Below, in pieces: positions 17,171 to 25,294 of a stretch of 64,000 nt of DNA. The notes below the pieces were generated by a model. That model made no database searches and was not told the origin of the DNA. It saw only the letters and a list, made by a program, of their open reading frames with translations. The stretch is from Tenacibaculum aiptasiae. GTDB lineage: Bacteria > Bacteroidota > Bacteroidia > Flavobacteriales > Flavobacteriaceae. A program made the position numbers and the translations under genes. Positions within the stretch are counted from its first letter, which is position 1, and each line of letters opens with the position of its first letter. Location of the stretch: NCBI RefSeq assembly GCF_008806755.1, contig NZ_WAAU01000003.1, positions 55,411-119,410 of the forward strand. Direction: 5' to 3'.

Positions 17171-18274
17171 ATGAATCAAGAAACAATACAACATTCTGAA
17201 CAAAAAAAACCATGTATTAATTGTGGTGCTGAACTGCTATATAAACCTGGTTCTTCTGAAATTAAATGTGAATATTGTGGTTATGAAGAAACAATAGAAA
17301 AAACAGATTCTGTATTTGAAGAACTAGAGCTATACCCTTATTTAGAAAAAATGGGGGCACAATCTCATACTGAAAAAATAAGTATGCTGCATTGTAAATC
17401 TTGTGGTGCAAATCAACATATAGAGGAAAACTATAAATCTTTACACTGTGTATATTGTAGCCAACCTCTTGTTGTAGAAGATGCTTATGACGAAGATTGG
17501 ATTTTACCTGGCGCTGTGCTTCCTTTTCAATTGACACACAAACAATCTCATGAGATTTTTAGAAAATGGGTAAAAAGTTTATGGTTTGCGCCTAATAAAC
17601 TTCAAAAAGCAGCTTTAGATCCACAAAAAACAAAAGGTTTATATGTTCCTTATTGGACTTTTGATGCTGAATTATTTGCAAATTATACTGGTCAACGAGG
17701 AGATTATTACTATGTAACTGAAAGTTATAATACTGTTGAAAATGGAAAAAGTGTAACAAAAACAAGGCAAGTTAGAAAAACTAGATGGACACCAGCTTAT
17801 GGATCTGTTAGCGGTTTTATAGACGACACCCTTATTAACGCTTCTAAGAAAAGAAACAATTCTTTACCAAACAATATAGCTAATTGGGATTTAACCGCCT
17901 TAGAAACCTTTAATTCTAAATATTTAGCAGGTTTTGTTACTGAGAAGTATACATTACCTTTAGAAGATGGTCATTTAAAATCTAAACAAGAAGCTGAGAG
18001 AATAGCAACTAATTGGGCTTGTAGAGATATTGGTGGCGATACACAGCGTGTAAGTAGTTTAGACATGACGCTTTCTGAAGAAACTTTTAAGCATATATTA
18101 TTACCTGTTTATATCTCTTCTTATTTATTTAATAGTAAGAAGTATCATTTTTATGTAAATGGTCAAACTGGTAAGATTTCAGGAAATAGACCTTATTCTT
18201 TCTGGAAAATATTTTTCTTATGTTTATTTATACTTACAATTATTGGTCTAATAATCGTTTTTTCTGAAAAATAA
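17171..18274 (+). CDS. Zinc-ribbon membrane protein
   Basis: A 367-residue protein whose N-terminus carries two zinc ribbons: CINC...CEYC and CKSC...CVYC, each a pair of CxxC knuckles. A middle domain contains a W/Y-rich segment (GLYVPYWTFDAELFANYTGQ). One C-terminal membrane helix (about 345-364, FWKIFFLCLFILTIIGLIIV) anchors it with most of the protein in the cytoplasm. I choose the Met of MNQETIQHSEQ as start; five more residues are possible. It follows an SPFH-GYF gene and may act with it at the membrane. No enzymatic signature is seen. Confidence 0.75.
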   Translation: MNQETIQHSEQKKPCINCGAELLYKPGSSEIKCEYCGYEETIEKTDSVFEELELYPYLEKMGAQSHTEKISMLHCKSCGANQHIEENYKSLHCVYCSQPLVVEDAYDEDWILPGAVLPFQLTHKQSHEIFRKWVKSLWFAPNKLQKAALDPQKTKGLYVPYWTFDAELFANYTGQRGDYYYVTESYNTVENGKSVTKTRQVRKTRWTPAYGSVSGFIDDTLINASKKRNNSLPNNIANWDLTALETFNSKYLAGFVTEKYTLPLEDGHLKSKQEAERIATNWACRDIGGDTQRVSSLDMTLSEETFKHILLPVYISSYLFNSKKYHFYVNGQTGKISGNRPYSFWKIFFLCLFILTIIGLIIVFSEK

Positions 18275-18312
18275 AACGAGGTATTCAAAATATAAATCAT
18301 TTATAAAAATTA

Positions 18313-18340
18313 AAAACCGAGTTGAAATCAACTCGGTTTT
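18313..18340. terminator. Bidirectional terminator between convergent genes
   Basis: A 12-base stem AAAACCGAGTTG / CAACTCGGTTTT with loop AAAT, A-rich on the left and T-rich on the right. It serves the zinc-ribbon gene and the convergent DUF1573 gene. Confidence 0.92.
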
Positions 18341-18354
18341 CTACAAACAGTAAA

Positions 18355-18741
18355 TTAAACTTTTTCTTTATTAAGTTTCTCTTTACTAACAAACCCTTTA
18401 ATCTTTATCATTTTTCTCGATTGTTTTGCATTTGATATAATAGTAACAGCCTTTGAAAACCCTCCCATTCTTGAAGTATCATAAGAAACTTGTATTTGTC
18501 CTTTTTCGCCAGGCATAATTGGTTTTTCTGGTTTTTTTGGTACAGCACAACCACAAGTAGATTGAACTCCAGTTATAATTAAAGGCGCATCTCCTATATT
18601 GGTAAATTCAAATGTTCTTGTTCCTTCTGATCCTTGACTTATTTTTCCGTAATCTATAGATTCAGTTACAAACTTAAACTCTTGTGCATTCATTGTTATT
18701 CCAATAAAACAAAGCACTAAAAAAGGTAAAATTGTTTTCAT
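18355..18741 (-). CDS. DUF1573 secreted protein
   Basis: A 128-residue exported protein: signal peptide (LPFLVLCFIGITMNAQ), then one DUF1573 / ASPM-SPD-2-Hydin-like Ig domain (FVTESIDYGKISQGSEGTRT, ITGVQSTCGCAVPKKPEKPI). The TCGCAVP motif is the hallmark of the family in Bacteroidota. Located in the periplasm or outer membrane; function unknown. It follows the thioredoxin-like gene by 19 bases and is probably co-transcribed. Confidence 0.88.
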   Translation of the reverse strand: MKTILPFLVLCFIGITMNAQEFKFVTESIDYGKISQGSEGTRTFEFTNIGDAPLIITGVQSTCGCAVPKKPEKPIMPGEKGQIQVSYDTSRMGGFSKAVTIISNAKQSRKMIKIKGFVSKEKLNKEKV

Positions 18742-18760
18742 ATTTTCTGTTTTTAAATTA

Positions 18761-19648
18761 TTAAATCATTTCTTTTTTTATTTTTTCAATCATTTCAATA
18801 GCATTTTCATCGTTAGGTTTTAGTTTTAAAACCTTCTGATAACTTTGCAGTGACTTTTCATAATTTTTATTTGTGTAATAAGCTTCTCCTAAGCTATCAA
18901 AAACGTTGTATTTATATGGATACATCTTTGTGTTTAATTGAAATACAAATAAGGCTTTTTCTATTTGCTTAGATCGCAATAACTTGTATCCAAAAGTATT
19001 TAACTCCCTACTCCCCTTAGTAAACTCAGCAAAAGAAACTATCAATTTTTCTTCCTCTTTCTTTAGATCTTCTAAAGACTTAAAATTCATTAAACTATGT
19101 AAATTTTCTGCTACGATATATTGTGGTGCATATCTTTTTCCTTGAGTAATAGCAAGCATATCTCTTTCATAATCTTGCTTTGGAGATTCAACAATTCTTC
19201 CAACCTCTCTATTATTTTTGTAAAAAATAAAGGTAGGTACTCTGTGAATATTCAATCCTTTTTCTTCTCCATTAGGTGATGCTTTGTATGCTTCAGGTTT
19301 TCTATCAACCGCAATAGCTTCTAAATTCTTTAGATCATATCCAGCTTCGTCTAATACTTTATAAAATTTTGGAATTCCTCGTTTACTATCTCCACACCAA
19401 CTACCATAAAAAACCTTGATCGTATAGTCTTTTAATTGCTCTTTAAATTCGTTTATTACATCTTTGTTTGTGATATAGTCTTCATAGTTTTTTTGAAACC
19501 ATGAAAAGTCTTTTGTTTCAAAAGCTTTTTTGTTAGTTTTTCCTAACAACATAACTCTACCTTTACTGTCTAAAGTTGTTTTATTAATCTGTTGAGCACT
19601 AATTATACAGCTAATTAAGAAGAAGCTACCAAGTAATATTTTTTTCAT
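18761..19648 (-). CDS. Thioredoxin-fold protein with C-terminal TPR
   Basis: A 295-residue exported protein (signal MKKILLGSFFLISCIISAQ). Residues about 70-175 are a thioredoxin fold: KVFYGSWCGDSKRGIPKFYK, with the cis-Pro in HRVPTFIFYKNN. The active-site position reads WCGDS, so the second Cys of CxxC is missing and classical disulfide exchange is unlikely. Residues about 215-290 form TPR helices (LNTKMYPYKYNVFDSLGEAY, SLQSYQKVLKLKPNDENAIE). It probably acts as a periplasmic single-Cys redox or scaffold protein. First gene of a pair with DUF1573. Confidence 0.82.
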   Translation of the reverse strand: MKKILLGSFFLISCIISAQQINKTTLDSKGRVMLLGKTNKKAFETKDFSWFQKNYEDYITNKDVINEFKEQLKDYTIKVFYGSWCGDSKRGIPKFYKVLDEAGYDLKNLEAIAVDRKPEAYKASPNGEEKGLNIHRVPTFIFYKNNREVGRIVESPKQDYERDMLAITQGKRYAPQYIVAENLHSLMNFKSLEDLKKEEEKLIVSFAEFTKGSRELNTFGYKLLRSKQIEKALFVFQLNTKMYPYKYNVFDSLGEAYYTNKNYEKSLQSYQKVLKLKPNDENAIEMIEKIKKEMI

Positions 19649-19800
19649 TTTTTTTGAATTATACTCGAATTTATTTCATTCTTACTCTATAAAAAAACTT
19701 GAAGTATATACTGCTTAAAAAACAGTATTAACAACATAAATTCAAAATAATATGCAGTATGTACCGACGAAATAACCTTTCGTACTTATTCTTTTGCTGA

Positions 19801-20802
19801 ATGGTGAATTTTTACTTACTTACATATCCTATGATTACATTAAATAGAAAAAATAGCACAGAGGCTTTAATTCATGTACTTTTCTGGGTCTTATTTACTT
19901 TTGTCTCACTATTTGTCTTTACAAAATATTACTGGGCTGAAAACCCTTTTTTACAGTACTTTTTTATTCTTGTTGTTATTGTATATACAAATAATCAAAT
20001 TTTATTACCCTACTTTGTCAAAAAGAAGTGGTATGTGTGGTATTCTTTACTTTTTATTCTTATTTCATTTTTAGCAACACAATTGTATTGTAATGTTTTT
20101 ACTCGCTGCGGTTGTACTATTATGAAATGTTTGAGTGATTACTTATGGCAAACTTTAACTCCGTTGCTGTTTTTTTCATTTATATGGATTCTTTTCAAAT
20201 ACATTGATCAATCTGAAGAAGTAGAAAAAATAAAACAGGAAAGAACTACTATGGAATTAAAATTTTTAAAATCTCAAATAAATCCACATGTACTGTTTAA
20301 TAATTTAAATACCATTTACTCGTATTCGCTAGAAAAACCTGATAATACTCCTGATTTAATTTTAAAGCTATCAGATAATTTAAAACATGTATTATATGAG
20401 AGTAATGCTGAAAAGGTAAGTCTACAAAAGGAAATACAATTTCTAGACAATTATATTACCTTTCATAAAATTAGAACTGAAGGATTAAAGCAAATTAAAT
20501 ACAGTACTTTCTCTGATAATGATACTTATACAATAGCTCCTTTACTTTTAATAACTATTATTGAAAATGCTTTTAAACATAGCTCTGTAAATAGTGTTAT
20601 TAATATTGATATTATTGCTAAAAACAATACACTTGTTTGTATCACTACAAATAGCTTTGATAAAAAAACTATTAAAAACAATAATACTATTGGTTTAGGA
20701 AATTTAAAAAAACGATTAGATTTATTATACAAAGACAACTATAAATTAGATATTGATTCCTCTAATGTTTTTAAGGTAACATTAAACCTCAATTTAAGTT
20801 AA
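19801..20802 (+). CDS. LytS-type sensor histidine kinase
   Basis: A 333-residue membrane kinase. Four hydrophobic helices lie in residues about 20-140 and are followed by a coiled linker (EEVEKIKQERTTMELKF). The His_kinase (PF06580) phospho-acceptor block is QINPHVLFNNLNTIYSYSLE. The ATPase part has LLLITIIENAFKHSS (N box) and NTIGLGNLKKRLDLLY (G box). It phosphorylates the LytTR regulator 6 bases downstream. The first Met gives ten extra residues before a second Met (19831), which is an equally good start. The stimulus is unknown. Confidence 0.92.
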   Translation: MVNFYLLTYPMITLNRKNSTEALIHVLFWVLFTFVSLFVFTKYYWAENPFLQYFFILVVIVYTNNQILLPYFVKKKWYVWYSLLFILISFLATQLYCNVFTRCGCTIMKCLSDYLWQTLTPLLFFSFIWILFKYIDQSEEVEKIKQERTTMELKFLKSQINPHVLFNNLNTIYSYSLEKPDNTPDLILKLSDNLKHVLYESNAEKVSLQKEIQFLDNYITFHKIRTEGLKQIKYSTFSDNDTYTIAPLLLITIIENAFKHSSVNSVINIDIIAKNNTLVCITTNSFDKKTIKNNNTIGLGNLKKRLDLLYKDNYKLDIDSSNVFKVTLNLNLS

Positions 20803-20808
20803 TAAACT

Positions 20809-21486
20809 ATGAACTGTATTATTATTGAAGACGAGCTTCCTGCTCAAAATATTTTAAAAAATTACATTAAAAAAGTACCTGGCGTTCATCTTACAGATAC
20901 TTTTCAAACGGCTATAGCAGCCAATAAATTTTTTAAAAATAATACCGTTGATACCGTTTTTTTAGACATTAACTTACCTGATATTTCTGGATTAGATTTT
21001 ATCAAAACAATTAAAAACCCACCAAAAATTGTTATTACCACTGCATATCCTGATTATGCTGTTACCAGTTTTGAATTGGATACTATTGTTGATTATTTAG
21101 TAAAACCCTTTTCTTTTGATCGTTTTTTAAAGGCAATAACTAAAGTTGAAAAACATTTAAGTCGTGAAGAGATTAAACAAGAAAATGTACTTTTTTTAAA
21201 TATCGATAAAACAATACATAAAGTACATATTTCAGATATCTTGTATTTAGAATCTGATAGAAACTATGTTACTTTTCATACAACTTCAAAAAAGTTAACT
21301 ATTATTGATTCTCTTAAAAAATGGAGAGATTCTTTAGAAAAGAATCATTTTGTACAAATTCATAAATCATATCTAGTAAACACAAAAAAAATAGATAAAC
21401 TCGCCGGAACAAGTTTATCTATTAATAATATTTCTTTGCCTGTAGGAAGGACTTATAAGAATAATATAAAAGCTATTTTAAAATAG
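20809..21486 (+). CDS. LytTR-family response regulator
   Basis: A 225-residue regulator partnered with the upstream kinase. The receiver domain (1-118) has the acidic pair ED at 7-8, the phospho-acceptor Asp53 in VFLDINLPD and Lys in YLVKPFSF. The C-terminal LytTR DNA-binding domain has ILYLESDRNYVTFHTTSKK, FVQIHKSYLVN and LSINNISLPVGRTYK. Its last nine codons form the left arm of a 40-base perfect palindrome that is also the terminator. Confidence 0.95.
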   Translation: MNCIIIEDELPAQNILKNYIKKVPGVHLTDTFQTAIAANKFFKNNTVDTVFLDINLPDISGLDFIKTIKNPPKIVITTAYPDYAVTSFELDTIVDYLVKPFSFDRFLKAITKVEKHLSREEIKQENVLFLNIDKTIHKVHISDILYLESDRNYVTFHTTSKKLTIIDSLKKWRDSLEKNHFVQIHKSYLVNTKKIDKLAGTSLSINNISLPVGRTYKNNIKAILK

Positions 21487-21499
21487 CTTTTATATTATT
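21460..21499. terminator. 40-base perfect palindrome at convergent gene ends
   Basis: The 20 bases 21460-21479 are the exact reverse complement of 21480-21499, with no unpaired centre. The palindrome covers the last codons and stop of the LytTR gene, the 11-base gap and most of the stop codon of the convergent nuclease gene. It should act as a terminator in both directions. Confidence 0.85.
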
Positions 21500-22643
21500 A
21501 TTTCCATGTGTTTTCAGCGTCTCCACCACCCCAGATTACAGTAGCTAAATATGGGTTATCAATTAATGGATTTCTATTTCCTTGTGCATTTGCAACTACA
21601 TTATTACGAGTTTTTTCAAAATCTGATACTGGATCATCTATATTCCATTGTAATAATAAATCAATCATATTACTATCTGATGAATTAGCAGAACCTACAA
21701 TTACGTTTTTAGGTAAACATTGGTTACCATAACGTAAATACATATACATTATCATACGTGCTACATCACCTTGCCATTCTTCACCAGGATACCAATTTCC
21801 AGACACATCCTTAGCATTACCTGATCCTGCAGCGAATAATTTATTTCCTCTGTTAGAATTCATTGTAACATCTGATGGTCTTAAATGATGCGCATCAGAA
21901 CCTGGTCCTGTGCTTCCTAAGTTAGGTGTTCCTAATGATCTTGGGTATACATGTTCTCTATTCCAATCAGAACCTGCTGTACCTCCGTTACTATCCTTAC
22001 CTCTACTTCTATCTGTTACAGTATTTCCATCAGAATCATTGTACCCATAAACTAAAAGAACTTTAGTATTGTTTGTAGGATCTAAATCTGATTGCTTTAA
22101 TACATCCCAAACACCTGGTGTGTATGATAAATTAGTAGCATGTGTACTTGTAATTTTTGTTGCTAAAGCATCTTTTAATGCAGATCCTGTTAAAGTAAAG
22201 TTTACATCATTGTAATAACTAGCTAATGATGAAGGAATATTGAAATTTCCTGAATTATTAGAATTACCAGTAGAAGCTTTTACAGTAACAGTAATTGTAG
22301 CTGTAGAACAACTCGATGTTGTAATAGTACTACATATTGTATATTTAAAAGAATCATTTCCTACAAAATCTTTAGCTGGTGTATACGTAAAACTATTTCC
22401 ACTTTGCGTTATTGCTCCATTTTTTAACGAATTAGGTTCTACAGTTATCTTTACATTACCTTGTTTATAAGTATCGTTAGATAAGAAATCAGAGATAACC
22501 TTTGCTTTATTTTCTTCGCCTTGGTAAGAATCATTTATCGCAGTAACTTTATCTTCTGGCACTGGTGGTACCACCTCACTGTCGTTTCCTCCACAATTAA
22601 TATATAAAAGGGCTATAACCCCTAACATTAATATTCTTTTCAT
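21498..22643 (-). CDS. Lipoprotein with Ig-like domain and endonuclease I domain
   Basis: A 381-residue exported lipoprotein (lipobox around Cys17, LLYINCGGND). Residues about 33-125 form a cadherin-like/Big_9 domain (AINDSYQGEENKAKVISDFL, GNDSFKYTICST). Residues about 140-360 are an EndA-type endonuclease I domain with the catalytic SDWNREHVYPRSLG and DAHHLRPSDVTMNSNRGNK. It would degrade extracellular or environmental DNA for nutrients, and is probably surface-exposed. It ends tail-to-tail against the LytTR gene. Confidence 0.92.
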   Translation of the reverse strand: MKRILMLGVIALLYINCGGNDSEVVPPVPEDKVTAINDSYQGEENKAKVISDFLSNDTYKQGNVKITVEPNSLKNGAITQSGNSFTYTPAKDFVGNDSFKYTICSTITTSSCSTATITVTVKASTGNSNNSGNFNIPSSLASYYNDVNFTLTGSALKDALATKITSTHATNLSYTPGVWDVLKQSDLDPTNNTKVLLVYGYNDSDGNTVTDRSRGKDSNGGTAGSDWNREHVYPRSLGTPNLGSTGPGSDAHHLRPSDVTMNSNRGNKLFAAGSGNAKDVSGNWYPGEEWQGDVARMIMYMYLRYGNQCLPKNVIVGSANSSDSNMIDLLLQWNIDDPVSDFEKTRNNVVANAQGNRNPLIDNPYLATVIWGGGDAENTWK

Positions 22644-22664
22644 CGTTCTATATACTATTTAAAT

Positions 22665-23282
22665 TTACTTTGTTACTATTTTATCGTGTACTTTAGTTGG
22701 TATATTATCATTCCATTCTGTTAATATATCAGTAGCTACACTTGCTCCACTACCTGCAGCAATGGCAAATTGACTACGCCATCCTGCTAAAGTTCCGCAA
22801 ACATACAAACCTTTTTTTATTAGATGGTTAAAATTACGTAATTGTATTCTGTCTTTCATAGCATTAGCACGCATATGTGGTTCAACATATTGCTCTAAAC
22901 CTGCTATTTCAAAGGGTTTTGAATAATTTAATGCTATAACTACATTTTTACTAAAATACTCATTCTTGTTGGTAATTACCTTGTATATATCTTCTTTGTC
23001 GTCTAAAACAGCGATTACTTTTTCATTTTCTAACTGTGAAATAGCTGGGTATTGAGTTTTTAATTGCTCTTTTCCATCAATTAATATATCCTTCCCTAAG
23101 GTTCCAGGAGCTAATCCTAAAACATTATTGAACAAAGCATTTTGTAAATGAGAAGATCGTTGATGTAAGATAATTCCTACTTTTTTACCTTTGCTGTATT
23201 CTTTATTTTGAGCTGATCCCAATACTAACGCACATTGCATTCCTGCGACTCCTCCTCCAATAATTAAAGTGTCAAAACTCAT
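22665..23282 (-). CDS. Thioredoxin-reductase-like FAD oxidoreductase
   Basis: A 205-residue flavoprotein-like protein, shorter than usual. The dinucleotide motif LIIGGGVAGMQCALVLGSA is at the N-terminus. The C-terminal FAD segment reads GLYVCGTLAGWRSQFAIAAG and then SGASVATDIL. The NADPH-binding insertion and the CxxC of thioredoxin reductases are absent, so only the FAD half is present. This resembles compact YpdA/TrxB-like family members in Flavobacteriaceae. The start abuts the end of the marC gene (1-base gap), suggesting an operon. Electron partner unknown. Confidence 0.8.
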   Translation of the reverse strand: MSFDTLIIGGGVAGMQCALVLGSAQNKEYSKGKKVGIILHQRSSHLQNALFNNVLGLAPGTLGKDILIDGKEQLKTQYPAISQLENEKVIAVLDDKEDIYKVITNKNEYFSKNVVIALNYSKPFEIAGLEQYVEPHMRANAMKDRIQLRNFNHLIKKGLYVCGTLAGWRSQFAIAAGSGASVATDILTEWNDNIPTKVHDKIVTK

Positions 23283-23283
23283 A

Positions 23284-23865
23284 CTATGCTAATAAAACTT
23301 TTATATTCGTTGCAAATAATTTTACAGCAATTGCTAATAGAATTACACCAAAAACCTTTCTAATTATTTTTATTCCATTATTACCGATCATTTTTTCAAT
23401 TTTAGAAGATGTTTTTAAAACGATGTAAATAACTAATACATTTAATAAAACTGCTATAATAATATTTCCAATATGAAATTCAGCTCGTAAAGATAAAAGT
23501 GTAGTTAAACTACCTGGACCAGCTATTAATGGAAAAGCAAGAGGGAAAACTGTTGCTGTTAAGGTTTCATCTTCGTCTTCTTTGTACAACGTAATTCCTA
23601 AAATCATTTCTAAAGCTATAAAGAATAAAATAAAAGCTCCAGCTACGGCAAAAGAATGAACATCTATACCAATTAAACTTAACAATCGTTCTCCTACGAA
23701 TAAGAATAAAATCATAATAAAACCCGCTATTACTGAGGCTTTTTCTGATTGAATATGACCTACTTTTTTACGTAGATCAATAATAATAGGAATGTTTCCA
23801 ATAATATCAATTACCGCAAACAATACCATGAAAGCAGTAAAAATTTCTTTTAAGTTAAAATTCAT
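23284..23865 (-). CDS. MarC family membrane protein
   Basis: A 193-residue inner-membrane protein with six hydrophobic helices and the family motifs FAVIDIIGNIPIIIDLRKKV and FPLAFPLIAGPGSLTTLLSL. MarC/UPF0056 proteins have unknown transport function; the old multiple-antibiotic-resistance link is not supported for the family. Same orientation as the downstream oxidoreductase. Confidence 0.92.
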   Translation of the reverse strand: MNFNLKEIFTAFMVLFAVIDIIGNIPIIIDLRKKVGHIQSEKASVIAGFIMILFLFVGERLLSLIGIDVHSFAVAGAFILFFIALEMILGITLYKEDEDETLTATVFPLAFPLIAGPGSLTTLLSLRAEFHIGNIIIAVLLNVLVIYIVLKTSSKIEKMIGNNGIKIIRKVFGVILLAIAVKLFATNIKVLLA

Positions 23866-23974
23866 ATTATAATGTTTTTCAGGTGCAAAATTAGATAAGT
23901 AATGTTACAATCTAGTATTTTTGCATTTAAATTTACGTGAAGTTAACATAAACTTCCAACTTTAAATATCTTTT

Positions 23975-24538
23975 ATGTTTCAATTAGGAAAAACCATCGT
24001 TTCAGAAGATCTTATAGAAAAAGACTTTGTTTGTAATTTATCGGCATGCAAAGGTGCTTGTTGTATTGATGGTGATGCAGGAGCGCCATTACTAGAAGAA
24101 GAAACTAAAATTTTAGAAGACATATATCCTAAAGTAAAACCTTTTCTTCGTAAAGAAGGTATTGATGCTATTGAAAAACAAGGAACATGGATTACAAGTG
24201 ACTTTGGAGAATTAGAAACTCCTCTTATTGATGATGCTGATTGTGCTTATGTAATTTTTGACGATAAAGGGACTGCTCTTTGCGCTATTGAAGAAGCATA
24301 CAACCAAGGTATCGTAAATTGGAAAAAACCTATTTCTTGCCACTTATACCCTGTTCGTGTCAAAGATTATAGCGAGTTCTCAGCAGTTAACTATCATAAA
24401 TGGGAAATTTGTGATGACGCTTGTTCTTTAGGTAAAGAACTACAAGTACCTGTTTATAAATTTGTAAAACAGGCTTTAGTTAGAAGATTTGGTCAGAATT
24501 GGTATGATGAATTAGAGAAGTTAGCTGAAAAAAAATAA
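23975..24538 (+). CDS. DUF3109 family cysteine-rich protein
   Basis: A 187-residue cytoplasmic protein of the DUF3109 family. Eight cysteines include CNLSACKGACCIDGDAGAPL near residues 20-39, a single Cys in DDADCAYVIFD, and CHLYPVRVKDYSEF and WEICDDACSLG later. This is the pattern of a putative iron-sulfur or zinc site related to the YkgJ (CxxCxxxCC) group. Function unknown. Single gene with its own strong terminator. Confidence 0.9.
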   Translation: MFQLGKTIVSEDLIEKDFVCNLSACKGACCIDGDAGAPLLEEETKILEDIYPKVKPFLRKEGIDAIEKQGTWITSDFGELETPLIDDADCAYVIFDDKGTALCAIEEAYNQGIVNWKKPISCHLYPVRVKDYSEFSAVNYHKWEICDDACSLGKELQVPVYKFVKQALVRRFGQNWYDELEKLAEKK

Positions 24539-24568
24539 AAAAGAGGTGATTTAAAAATCACCTCTTTT
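24539..24568. terminator. Bidirectional terminator
   Basis: A 14-base stem AAAAGAGGTGATTT / AAATCACCTCTTTT with a two-base centre. It separates the DUF3109 gene from the convergent lipoprotein gene. Confidence 0.93.
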
Positions 24569-24592
24569 TATTTATATACTTAAAATACGGTT

Positions 24593-25294
24593 TTAATTTA
24601 CTTTAAAACTCCATATTTGTCCAATTGATTTTGCTCCTGAATCATCAATTGTATTTACTTTCCAGTAATATGTTTTTCCACTTGCAACAGTAACATTTAA
24701 TGTGTTTGTTGTTAAAAGAGATCCTTCTTTTGTTTTTGGATCAGCATCTTCTCCAAAATACACATCGTATTTTAATGTATCTCCTGTGTTAGAATCTGCC
24801 CCTTTCCATTCTAAACTAACCGTAGTACCAGAAACAGAACTATCCATAGCTGGACTTGTTAATTCAGCTGTAAATGGTGCTGCGTTTACAACTCCAGTTC
24901 CTTTAGTATAAAAAGCAAATACAGACGAAGCATCTCCTGATTTACCTTTACTATCTGTAGCTGTAACACGCCAATAAAGTGCTACTCCCTTTTCTAATGT
25001 AATAGAAAGTTCAGAAGTATTTGCTGTTTCTGTTTTAACAATGTTAGTCATATCTCTATTTTTAGATATTTCAACCTTATATGTTACAGCATCATTATTT
25101 GGGTCAGTTGCATCAGTCCAATTAAATGTAATTGTATTATCAATACATAATAAATTTTCTGTAGGATATTCTAAATCTACTTTACTAGGCGCTTCATTAA
25201 CAACTTCTCCGCCACCGCTTGAGCTACTTCCTCCTCCACAAGCAACGAATAATGGAATTGAAAATAAAGCTATATTTTTTATTGCTTTTATCAT
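24593..25294 (-). CDS. Lipoprotein with two Ig/FN3-like domains
   Basis: A 233-residue lipoprotein (Cys19 in FSIPLFVACGGGSSSSGGG, the Gly/Ser linker usual for surface-exposed Bacteroidota lipoproteins). Two repeats share P-x-DLEYPTENLLC / PFTAELTSPAMDSSV, then a WxxxxDPNxDxxxYxVxxSK-like strand and LYWRVTATD / YYWKVNTIDDSGA, typical of fibronectin-III-like modules. Its ATG overlaps the TAA of the 1310-residue protein by one base, so the two are coupled. It may help display or bind that protein at the cell surface. Confidence 0.82.
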   Translation of the reverse strand: MIKAIKNIALFSIPLFVACGGGSSSSGGGEVVNEAPSKVDLEYPTENLLCIDNTITFNWTDATDPNNDAVTYKVEISKNRDMTNIVKTETANTSELSITLEKGVALYWRVTATDSKGKSGDASSVFAFYTKGTGVVNAAPFTAELTSPAMDSSVSGTTVSLEWKGADSNTGDTLKYDVYFGEDADPKTKEGSLLTTNTLNVTVASGKTYYWKVNTIDDSGAKSIGQIWSFKVN

